DNA of 10,848 nt from JBEIUO01 sp964549785 (GTDB lineage: Bacteria > Planctomycetota > Phycisphaerae > Phycisphaerales > UBA1924). The notes beneath the pieces are model-generated. The model was given only the letters and a program-made list of their open reading frames with translations, was not told the DNA's origin and did no database searches. The DNA lies in NCBI GenBank assembly GCA_964549785.1, contig CAZJXA010000106.1, forward strand, positions 1 to 10,848. The letters run 5' to 3'. Position numbers and translations under genes: made by a program. Positions 1 through 5,482 of this stretch are shown here, in pieces (position 1 is the first letter of the stretch; every line of letters starts with the position of its first letter).

Positions 1-25
1 GAGGGAGAGGATTTGTGGGGCGTAT

Positions 26-87
26 CCGGGGGTGTCGCCCAAGGCGGCTCTGACGCCCTGGCTATGAACGGTCGAGGCTTCCGGCCT
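26..87. repeat. Structured intergenic element, possibly a dispersed repeat
   Basis: Bases 30-36 (GGGTGTC) can pair with 52-58 (GACGCCC) with one G-U pair. Inside this stem, GCC (37-39) pairs with GGC (43-45) around a CAA loop. A second small hairpin is formed by AGGC (75-78) and GCCT (84-87). The stretch resembles short GC-rich, self-complementary intergenic elements that recur in planctomycete genomes, but that resemblance is from memory and one copy alone cannot prove a repeat. No gene end is recognised here. Confidence 0.35.
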
Positions 88-106
88 GTTTGGAGGGGAG
101 GGCGGG

Positions 107-195
107 GATTTCAGATTTGAGATTCGAGATTTCAGAGTTAGTCCTTAGTTCTCAGTCGTTGGGCATCGGGCATCGGGGATTGGGGATTGGGCAAT
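107..195. repeat. Degenerate heptamer repeat tract
   Basis: Two families of 7-base units are visible. Bases 107-134 read GATTTCA, GATTTGA, GATTCGA, GATTTCA back to back. Bases 161-195 read GGGCATC, GGGCATC, GGGGATT, GGGGATT, GGGCAAT back to back. The 135-160 stretch between them is a more degenerate TTAG/TCAG-rich run. The sequence lacks coding character and is more AT-rich in its first half than the surrounding DNA. It resembles short tandem intergenic repeats known in several bacterial phyla. Function is unknown. Confidence 0.7.
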
Positions 196-206
196 GCCTG
201 CCCAAT
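186..206. repeat. Perfect 8-bp inverted repeat, hairpin-forming
   Basis: ATTGGGCA (186-193) is followed by a 5-base spacer and its exact reverse complement TGCCCAAT (199-206). It overlaps the last heptamers of the upstream tract and lies about 30 bases before the riboswitch. There is no T-run after it, so a classical intrinsic terminator is not supported. It could be a fold in the thiC leader, an operator, or a by-product of the repeats. Confidence 0.45.
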
Positions 207-233
207 GCCGCGAAAACGACCTACCATCCCGCA

Positions 234-313
234 ACGCTCGGGGCGTCCCGACCAACCGGGACTGAGATGAACCCGTCGAACCTGATCCGGCTTGTACCGG
301 CGGAGGGAAGCGA
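234..313 (+). promoter_or_regulatory. TPP riboswitch (THI element) controlling thiC
   Basis: The hallmark blocks of the thiamin pyrophosphate aptamer are present in order: CTGAGA at 262-267, ACCTGATCCGG at 280-290, and ACCGGCGGAGGGA at 296-308. P3 is formed by GTCCCG (245-250) with CGGGAC (257-262). The outer P1 stem can be closed by CGCT (235-238) with AGCG (309-312). It sits directly upstream of thiC, the classic target of this class. Only four bases separate the end of P1 from the start codon, so there is no room for a separate terminator. Control is therefore inferred to be translational, by hiding the ribosome binding site when TPP is bound. Confidence 0.95.
302..307 (+). promoter_or_regulatory. 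Ribosome binding site of thiC, inside the aptamer
   Basis: GGAGGG ends nine bases before the ATG at 317 and is the only good Shine-Dalgarno sequence near it. It is also part of the conserved 3' arm of the TPP aptamer. Ligand-stabilised folding would therefore directly compete with ribosome binding. This site decides the choice of start codon. Confidence 0.8.
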
Positions 314-316
314 CCC

Positions 317-2260
317 ATGTCGACACCAACGTCCACACTCAATTCAGTGTCCGCCTCCCGCTTTCTCCCCCCTCTCCGCGGCGGGCTCAACCCCGGCCGC
401 ACCCCCAACGTCACCACGCCCGGCTCGTTCGCCAACCCGCCGGACATCGGCGGCCCTCTCATGTTCTCTTCGCCCGATGCCCCCGGGATGCCCGCGCCGA
501 GCGACCAAACCGCGTGGGATTTTCTGCCCGAAGGCTGGTCGGTGAGCCGGCCGGACGCGGCACAAGCCCCCGCTCCATCGAGTCTTCCGACGGGTTCGGT
601 CACCTTCCGCACCGCCCGGGGCGAAGTGTTGGAAGTCTCGTATCCGCCACACTTCAAGCCGATCACCCAACTTGAATCGGCCCGCCTCGGCATCATCACG
701 CCCCAGATGCAGCGGGTGGCCGAGCGCGAACCTCACTTTGAGACGCTTTTCCCGGGCAACGGTGCCGCGGCGGTGCGCGATGAGGTCGCTGCGGGCCGCC
801 TTGTGATTCCTGCCAACATCAACCACTTGGCGCACCGGCTTGACCCCATGGCCATCGGGCGCGGCACGAAGACGAAGATCAACGCGAACATGGGGGCTTC
901 TCCGGTGTCATCCGGCACCGAAGAAGAGATTGAGAAACTCGATTGGGCGGTTCGGTGGGGTGCGGACACCGTGATGGACCTTTCGACGGGCGGCGATATC
1001 GATGCCTGCCGCGAGGCGTTCTGTCGGCACAGCACGGTGCCGATCGGGACGGTGCCGATTTATTCGATGATCATCGGGAAGAAGATCGAGGACCTCGATT
1101 GGGCGACGATTGAGGCCAGCCTGCACCACCAGGCGCAGCAGGGTGTCGACTACTTCACGATTCATGCGGGAGTGCGGCGGGCCCACCTCAACCATGTGAA
1201 GAACCGATTGATCGGGATTGTGTCGCGGGGCGGATCGCTCCTGGCGAAGTGGATGCTCGTCCACAACCAGGAGAACATCATGTACACCCGTTGGGACGAC
1301 ATCTGCAAGATCCTGCGGCAGTATGACGTCACGTTCTCGATTGGCGATGGTCTGCGGCCGGGCGGATTGGCGGATGCGACCGATGCTGCGCAGATCGCGG
1401 AATTGGAGACGCTGGGAGAGTTGACGGAGCGGGCGTGGCGGCACGGTGTTCAGGTGATGATCGAAGGGCCCGGGCACGTGCCGTTTGATCAGATCGAGTG
1501 GAACGCGAAGGTGCAGCGCACGTTGTGTCATGGGGCTCCGTTCTATGTGCTGGGGCCGCTGGTGACCGATATGTTCCCGGGCTATGACCACATCACGAGT
1601 TGCATCGGCGCGACGGCGATGGCCTATCACGGCGCGGCGATGCTGTGCTATGTGACGCCCAAGGAGCACCTCGGGCTGCCGAAGAAGGACGATGTGAAGC
1701 AGGGGTGCATTGCGTACAAGATCGCCGCGCACGCGGCTGATATTGCGCTGGGGATTCCGGGAGCGCGGGATCAGGACGATGAACTCACGAAGGCGCGGGC
1801 TGCGCTCAACTGGGAGAAGCACTTTGAGCTTTCGTTCGACCCCGACACCGCGCGGGCGTATCACGATGAGGATTTGGATGTTGATACCGACTTTTGTGCG
1901 ATGTGCGGGCACGATTGGTGCAGCGTGCGGATCAGCAAGGAGATCGTCGAGTTTATCAGCGGCAAGGCCGAAGGCTTTGAGCGGGTGGGCGCCAACGGGA
2001 AACTTGGAGCCCCGATCAAGTCGGCGGCCCTTACTCCTGAGCAGCAGGAGATTCTGGCGAAGCGCGGCGTGCTCTCGCCGGACGAGATCCACAAACTGGC
2101 GAGCAAGACCCGCAAGGCGGTGGGGGCCGATGCGGGCAAGGCGGATTGCCACAGCGACTATGTAGACCCGGACACGGCCAAACAGGTGCAGACGGCGACG
2201 CTGGTGCAGGTGGACGTGCGGCCGGCGCTGGGGATACGCAAGGAAGATCGGGTGGTGTGA
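317..2260 (+). CDS. thiC: Phosphomethylpyrimidine synthase ThiC
   Basis: A non-canonical radical SAM enzyme that converts aminoimidazole ribotide to HMP phosphate, the pyrimidine half of thiamin, in the cytoplasm. The 647-residue product carries the family blocks: PANINH (165-170), WGADTVMDLSTG, VPIGTVPIY, QGVDYFTIHAG, GIVSRGGS, SLGDGLRPG-like SIGDGLRPG, VMIEGPGHVP, APFYVLGPL, CYVTPKEHLGLP, and YKIAAHAAD. The C-terminal iron-sulfur motif CX2CX4C is at Cys527, Cys530 and Cys535. The start is set by the Shine-Dalgarno sequence in the riboswitch. About 112 residues follow the last cluster cysteine, clearly more than the roughly 50 in E. coli ThiC, while the N-terminal domain is shorter and divergent. 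The first roughly 300 bases are C-rich, whereas the rest is G-rich. It is a single-gene unit under TPP feedback; no other thi gene is in the window. Confidence 0.97.
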   Translation: MSTPTSTLNSVSASRFLPPLRGGLNPGRTPNVTTPGSFANPPDIGGPLMFSSPDAPGMPAPSDQTAWDFLPEGWSVSRPDAAQAPAPSSLPTGSVTFRTARGEVLEVSYPPHFKPITQLESARLGIITPQMQRVAEREPHFETLFPGNGAAAVRDEVAAGRLVIPANINHLAHRLDPMAIGRGTKTKINANMGASPVSSGTEEEIEKLDWAVRWGADTVMDLSTGGDIDACREAFCRHSTVPIGTVPIYSMIIGKKIEDLDWATIEASLHHQAQQGVDYFTIHAGVRRAHLNHVKNRLIGIVSRGGSLLAKWMLVHNQENIMYTRWDDICKILRQYDVTFSIGDGLRPGGLADATDAAQIAELETLGELTERAWRHGVQVMIEGPGHVPFDQIEWNAKVQRTLCHGAPFYVLGPLVTDMFPGYDHITSCIGATAMAYHGAAMLCYVTPKEHLGLPKKDDVKQGCIAYKIAAHAADIALGIPGARDQDDELTKARAALNWEKHFELSFDPDTARAYHDEDLDVDTDFCAMCGHDWCSVRISKEIVEFISGKAEGFERVGANGKLGAPIKSAALTPEQQEILAKRGVLSPDEIHKLASKTRKAVGADAGKADCHSDYVDPDTAKQVQTATLVQVDVRPALGIRKEDRVV

Positions 2261-2269
2261 GGGGGACAC

Positions 2270-2293
2270 GGGCCCGCTGGGTGTGGGCGGCCC
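2270..2293 (+). terminator. Candidate hairpin after thiC
   Basis: GGGCC-C-GC (2270-2277) can pair with GGCGGCCC (2286-2293), giving about seven base pairs with one bulged C. It begins ten bases after the thiC stop. No clear T-run follows, so it may only be a 3'-end stabilising fold or a poor terminator. Confidence 0.3.
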
Positions 2294-2310
2294 AACTTCC
2301 GTTTCCCTCA

Positions 2311-2598
2311 CTATCATCGTGACTGATCGCTGTAACCATCCGCGAAATGCTGGACAGAGAGCGTTTCGTGCCTTTTCGCATCGTGTCGAGCTTGGGCGTC
2401 GGAACGAATCCGCCCGTCCTGCTCAACCCCGTCGCCGAGCGTCGAAGAGCCGGTCCTGGACCCCGAAGGTTTCTGGGTCATCGACCTTCCGGCGCTCGTC
2501 CGGATGAAACTCACGAGCCTCCGAGGGTGCGCGGCTCCCTCCCGTCGGACCTGCTGGTCCGGCTCGAAGAGATCGAGCGAACGCGCGACGACGGTTAA
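2311..2598 (+). pseudogene. Decayed nucleotidyltransferase-like gene (C-terminal remnant)
   Basis: Three pieces resembling one protein family lie in order but in different frames. Reading from about 2335, one frame gives TIREMLDRERFVPFRI. From 2447 to 2524 the next frame gives EPVLDPEGFWVIDLPALV followed by RMKLTSLR. From 2539 the first frame resumes with LPSDLLVRLEEIERTRDDG and a stop at 2596-2598. The order matches my memory of small nucleotidyltransferase-fold proteins, common in Planctomycetota, whose C-terminal half contains LPALVRMKLTSxRxKDxxHLxDM followed by an LPxxLxxRL ending. The expected KD/HL block of about 20 residues after TSLR is missing, and the N-terminal catalytic part with its GGxA-type motif is absent. 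This indicates at least one frameshift and one deletion. Such proteins often act as antitoxin-like or toxin-like nucleotidyltransferases, but no function remains here. The family name is from memory and less certain than the decayed state. Confidence 0.6.
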
Positions 2599-2636
2599 CA
2601 GTGCTGATCGCTCGACTTTCATAGACTCGTCCGATC

Positions 2637-3482
2637 ATGTCACCGCAACTGGTCAAACCGGCGGACTCGCGAACGATCCCGCTCGACCGGATCGTCGAGG
2701 GTGACTGCATCTCGTCGCTCGGCGCGTTTCCCGACGAGTGCGTCGATCTCACGGTGTTTAGCCCTCCTTACGACGGCATCCGCGACTACAAGAGCGAATG
2801 GCGGTTGGACTATCAGTCGCTCGGGGCCGAGCTTTTCCGAACGTCGGTGGAGGGCGGCGTGTGCGCCGTGGTGATCGGCGACGGCACAAAGAACTTTGCA
2901 AAGTCGCTGACGACCTTTCGCTGGGCCGTCGATTGGTGCGACCGCATCGGCTGGAAGCTCTTTGAGTGCTGCATCTACGCCCGCCACGGAAATCCGGGTG
3001 CGTGGTGGACCCAGCGTTTCCGCGTCGATCACGAGTACCTGCTTATTTTTTTCAAGGGCAAGCGCCCCCGCGCCTTCCACAAAGAACCGTTGATGGTCGA
3101 CAGCAAGCACGCGGGGAAGGTGTACTCGGGCACGGATCGGTTGACCAATGGGAGTTTCAAGAAGATCGAGCGCAAGGCGGTGAATCCGAAGAAGTGCCGC
3201 GGCACGGTGTGGTCGTACGCCACTAGCAACACCGAGGGCAACCGGTTGAAGCTCAAGCACCCGGCCACCTTTCCCGACCGCCTCGCCGAAGACCTCGTGT
3301 CGTGCTTTTCCAACCCCGGAGACCGCGTCCTTGATCCCATGGTGGGCAGTGGCACGACGGCTGTCGCCGCCGGCCGCCTCGGCCGCCGCTTCGTGGGGTT
3401 GGAGATCAGCCCGGAGTACGCAAGCCTCGCGCGGGAACGGATCGCGGTGGAACTGAACGGGCGGGCAGGAAGCGTGTCGTGA
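2637..3482 (+). CDS. DNA methyltransferase, beta-class, probably N4-cytosine
   Basis: A site-specific DNA methyltransferase of 281 residues that transfers a methyl group from SAM to an exocyclic amino group. The catalytic motif IV is SPPY at 42-45, and the SAM-binding motif I is DPMVGSGTT at 233-241, followed by VGLEISPEY. The order IV, target-recognition region, then I defines the beta group. Serine in SPPY, rather than aspartate, favours N4-methylcytosine, though N6-adenine cannot be excluded. The middle (about 95-225) is rich in basic residues and likely recognises the target. The start is fixed by an in-frame stop at 2622-2624; no good Shine-Dalgarno sequence is seen. There is no restriction endonuclease or specificity gene nearby, so it appears solitary. 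A T7 run at 3046-3052 lies in the codons for Ile137-Phe139. Confidence 0.88.
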   Translation: MSPQLVKPADSRTIPLDRIVEGDCISSLGAFPDECVDLTVFSPPYDGIRDYKSEWRLDYQSLGAELFRTSVEGGVCAVVIGDGTKNFAKSLTTFRWAVDWCDRIGWKLFECCIYARHGNPGAWWTQRFRVDHEYLLIFFKGKRPRAFHKEPLMVDSKHAGKVYSGTDRLTNGSFKKIERKAVNPKKCRGTVWSYATSNTEGNRLKLKHPATFPDRLAEDLVSCFSNPGDRVLDPMVGSGTTAVAAGRLGRRFVGLEISPEYASLARERIAVELNGRAGSVS

Positions 3483-3524
3483 GCGATCCGTAGCGGCCGG
3501 CGGGTTCTTGAACTGCCTGCGAAA

Positions 3525-3539
3525 CGAGGGTGTCCCTCG
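3525..3539. terminator. Hairpin between convergent methyltransferase and mug genes
   Basis: CGAGGG (3525-3530), a TGT loop, and CCCTCG (3534-3539) form a perfect 6-bp stem. It lies between the stop codons of two convergent genes, where a bidirectional terminator would be expected. Neither side has a long T-run, so it may act weakly or through another mechanism. Confidence 0.4.
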
Positions 3540-3578
3540 AAGCGACGTTCCGAGGGCGAAGGCACTGCGGTTCCCACG

Positions 3579-4163
3579 CTATGACGCAGGGATATGAGCC
3601 GCCCCACCAATCCCCGCGCTCGTTTTCAGCTCGCAGAACAACCTCACGAAGTCCGGCATCTGGTAGTTCGCGTTCAGCCCGCTGGGGTTGGGCAGCACCC
3701 ACAGCGGCACCCCCTCGAACGTTTCCATCTGTAACCCAACCCGAACCTTCTTGACGCCGTACGCCTGGGAGTATGTTCCGACCCCCAAAAAGCACACCGT
3801 ACGCGGCTTCCACTTCCGCACCAGCCGCCGGATGCGAGCGCCCCCTGCCCGCACCTCCTCGTCCGTCAACTCTGCCGCCGTGGCGGTTGCGCGTTTCACG
3901 ATCTTGGTCAGCCCGATGTCGTAGGCCAGTAACTCTTGCTCTTCGCTGGGGTGCAGCGTCCGCGGCGTCAATCCCGACTTGTGCAGGGCCGGCCAGAACC
4001 GGTTCCCGGGCCGGGCAAAGTGATGCCCCGTGGCACCGGAGTACAAACCCGGGTTGATGCCGACCAGTAACACGCCCAAGCCGCGGGCGACGATGTCCGG
4101 GACGGTTTCGCTGCCTTTCGCGTCGAGAAGTTGCTGCCTGGTGGGTTTGAAGGGCTCGGCCAT
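3579..4163 (-). CDS. mug: G/U mismatch-specific DNA glycosylase Mug
   Basis: A 194-residue member of the Mug/TDG branch of the uracil-DNA glycosylase superfamily. These enzymes excise uracil opposite guanine, and some alkylated or etheno cytosines, and so start base-excision repair. The active-site motif GINPG is at 35-39, with the water-positioning Asn37 typical of Mug/TDG. It continues into LYSGATGHHFARPGNRFWP. The second motif, NPSGLNAN, at 159-166, supplies the loop that inserts into the helix. Length and N-terminal sequence (FKPT, then VPDIVARGLGVLLVGINPG) match bacterial Mug proteins, supporting this start. The gene is divergent from ribE with 32 bp between start codons and convergent with the methyltransferase. 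No Shine-Dalgarno sequence is seen. Confidence 0.94.
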   Translation of the reverse strand: MAEPFKPTRQQLLDAKGSETVPDIVARGLGVLLVGINPGLYSGATGHHFARPGNRFWPALHKSGLTPRTLHPSEEQELLAYDIGLTKIVKRATATAAELTDEEVRAGGARIRRLVRKWKPRTVCFLGVGTYSQAYGVKKVRVGLQMETFEGVPLWVLPNPSGLNANYQMPDFVRLFCELKTSAGIGGAAHIPAS

Positions 4164-4195
4164 GACCCACGGTACGACGACTTATCCTTCGGGCG
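4164..4195. promoter_or_regulatory. 32-bp divergent spacer between mug and ribE
   Basis: This is the entire gap between two divergent start codons. It has no Shine-Dalgarno sequence on either strand and only one AT-leaning block (cttatcc, 4178-4185). It is too short for two ordinary promoters with leaders. Transcripts are therefore either leaderless or start within the opposite gene. No operator can be identified. Confidence 0.4.
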
Positions 4196-4804
4196 ATGTT
4201 CACGGGATTGGTACAAGCGGTGGGGACGGTCGCCGCCGGGGAAAGGGTCGGCGGCAACGTCAGGCTCGTAGTGGATGTGCCCGAGTGGAAGCACGCGGCC
4301 GCGGCGGGCGATTCGATCGCCGTGAACGGCTGCTGCCTGACCGCCGCCTTGGCACGGGGTTCGGCTTCGCACAGCTTCGAGTTTGACGTCATTCCCGAGA
4401 CCCTTGAGCGGACCGCGCTGGGCGGGCTGCGTCGGGGTTCGATCGTCAACCTCGAACACGCGGTGACGGCGGCGACGTTGATGGGCGGCCATGTCGTCCA
4501 AGGGCATATTGACGCGGTTGGAATCGTTCAGCGGATCGAGACCGAGGACGGATGGCGGGTGCGGATCGGTTTGGTCCGGGACGCCATGATGTGTGTGGTC
4601 CCGAAGGGATCGGTGGCGTTGGAGGGGGTTTCGCTGACGGTCGCGACCGTCGATGTCGAGCACGACTGGTTTGAGGTGGCGCTGATACCGGTGACTCTTG
4701 CGAAGACGACACTCGGCGGCTTGCAGGTGGGTGATCGGTGCAACGTCGAGACCGACATCATGGCCCGGACAATCGTGCACTGGTTGAAGGTCTATGGCCG
4801 ATGA
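4196..4804 (+). CDS. ribE: Riboflavin synthase, alpha subunit
   Basis: Catalyses dismutation of two 6,7-dimethyl-8-ribityllumazines to riboflavin plus a pyrimidinedione, the last step of riboflavin synthesis. The 202-residue protein has the two tandem lumazine-binding barrels. The first starts with the near-invariant MFTGLVQ, with GDSIAVNGCCLT and FDVIPETLERT. The second has GGHVVQGHIDAVG, KGSVALEGVSLTV, and FEVALIPVTLAKTTL, ending NVETD. Both halves are complete, so it should be active as the usual trimer. The start is set by MFTG. No FMN riboswitch is seen upstream and none would fit in the 32-bp gap to mug. It is followed by ruvC on the same strand and is probably co-transcribed with it. 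The gene name ribE is used; enterobacteria call the same enzyme ribC or ribE. Confidence 0.96.
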   Translation: MFTGLVQAVGTVAAGERVGGNVRLVVDVPEWKHAAAAGDSIAVNGCCLTAALARGSASHSFEFDVIPETLERTALGGLRRGSIVNLEHAVTAATLMGGHVVQGHIDAVGIVQRIETEDGWRVRIGLVRDAMMCVVPKGSVALEGVSLTVATVDVEHDWFEVALIPVTLAKTTLGGLQVGDRCNVETDIMARTIVHWLKVYGR

Positions 4805-4828
4805 CTGTTGGAGTCTTGGCGGGCCACG

Positions 4829-4834
4829 AAGGAG
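4829..4834 (+). promoter_or_regulatory. Ribosome binding site of ruvC
   Basis: AAGGAG lies five bases before the ATG at 4840. This is one of the strongest Shine-Dalgarno sequences in the window and favours the 4840 start over upstream in-frame ATGs at 4738 and 4801. Confidence 0.7.
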
Positions 4835-4839
4835 CAAGA

Positions 4840-5454
4840 ATGCGGGTGTTGGGAATCGATCCGGGGTTGCGAATCACGGGCTACGGCTGTCTTGAGGCGT
4901 CGGAGACCGGCGAGACGCTGGTTGAGGCCGGGGCCATCCGGCTCGGGCTGCGTTCCGCAGACGTGATAGAGCAATCATCGCGTTCGGCGGCCGGCGTTTC
5001 CGAACGGCTGGTGGAACTGGACCGGGATTTCCGCGCCATTCTTGGTCGCTTGCTGCCGCGGGCGGTGGCGATTGAGGCGGTCTTCGCCCATTACAAGCAC
5101 CCGGCGACGGCGATCGTGATGGGGCACGCGCGGGGCGTGCTGTTGCTGGCGGTGCGGCAGGCGGGTTTGACGTTGATCGAACTGCGGCCCAACGAAGTGA
5201 AGAAGTCGATGACGGGCTTCGGCCATGCCTCGAAGGAACAAATGCAGGAAGCGGTGCGGGGTCGATACGGGCTGGTGCAGGCGCCGAGCCCGCCCGACGT
5301 GGCGGACGCGATCGCGATCGCGGCGTGCGGGGCGGATCGGTTTCGCCTGGGCGCGGCGGGGGTTAGCCTGCGGAGCGGTGGCCGTGGCGGCGCGGCCCGG
5401 AGCGTGGCACGGCTGCCGGAGCATGTGCGGGTGCAGATCGCGAAGAGCAACTGA
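4840..5454 (+). CDS. ruvC: Crossover junction endodeoxyribonuclease RuvC
   Basis: Resolves Holliday junctions by symmetrical nicking during recombination and fork repair, working with RuvAB. The 204-residue product has the RNase H-like fold signature. The four acidic catalytic residues are visible: Asp7 in MRVLGIDPGLRITGYG, Glu79 in AVAIEAVF, and Asp153 and Asp156 in PPDVADAIAIA. They correspond to D7, E66, D138 and D141 of E. coli. The wider D7-to-E79 spacing reflects an insert of about a dozen residues before the second motif. RPNEVKKSMTGFGHASKEQM is also typical. The start at 4840 gives the canonical N-terminus and a good ribosome binding site. An ATG at 4801 overlapping the ribE stop as ATGA would add 13 residues and cannot be fully excluded. 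The C-terminal tail is Arg/Gly-rich. ruvA and ruvB are not in the window. Confidence 0.95.
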   Translation: MRVLGIDPGLRITGYGCLEASETGETLVEAGAIRLGLRSADVIEQSSRSAAGVSERLVELDRDFRAILGRLLPRAVAIEAVFAHYKHPATAIVMGHARGVLLLAVRQAGLTLIELRPNEVKKSMTGFGHASKEQMQEAVRGRYGLVQAPSPPDVADAIAIAACGADRFRLGAAGVSLRSGGRGGAARSVARLPEHVRVQIAKSN

Positions 5455-5482
5455 CGATGTTCGACCCCCACGAAACGCGGCC

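Noticed and set aside
186..206. Intrinsic terminator for an upstream gene or for the thiC leader
   Set aside because: The inverted repeat is perfect, but no T-run follows and no upstream gene is visible in the window.
90..545. Plus-strand open frame of 151 codons over the repeats, riboswitch and thiC start
   Set aside because: It runs through heptamer repeats and the TPP aptamer in a frame other than thiC, and its product is low-complexity without motifs.
908..2317. Long open frame (469 codons) on the minus strand antisense to thiC
   Set aside because: It overlaps a fully conserved thiC and its product is an Arg/His/Pro-rich string without domains, which is a composition artefact of GC-rich coding DNA. 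The same applies to the other long antisense frames opposite ribE, the regulator and the AsmA-like gene.
2283..2507. Small open frame of 74 codons after thiC
   Set aside because: It is in a different frame from the recognisable nucleotidyltransferase pieces that overlap it and has no features of its own.
2637..4163. Methyltransferase and Mug as a functional pair, analogous to a methylase with its mismatch-repair partner
   Set aside because: The two genes are convergent with a hairpin between them. Mug is a common housekeeping glycosylase, and the methyltransferase is predicted to make N4-methylcytosine, whose deamination is not the known Mug problem. Proximity is probably incidental.
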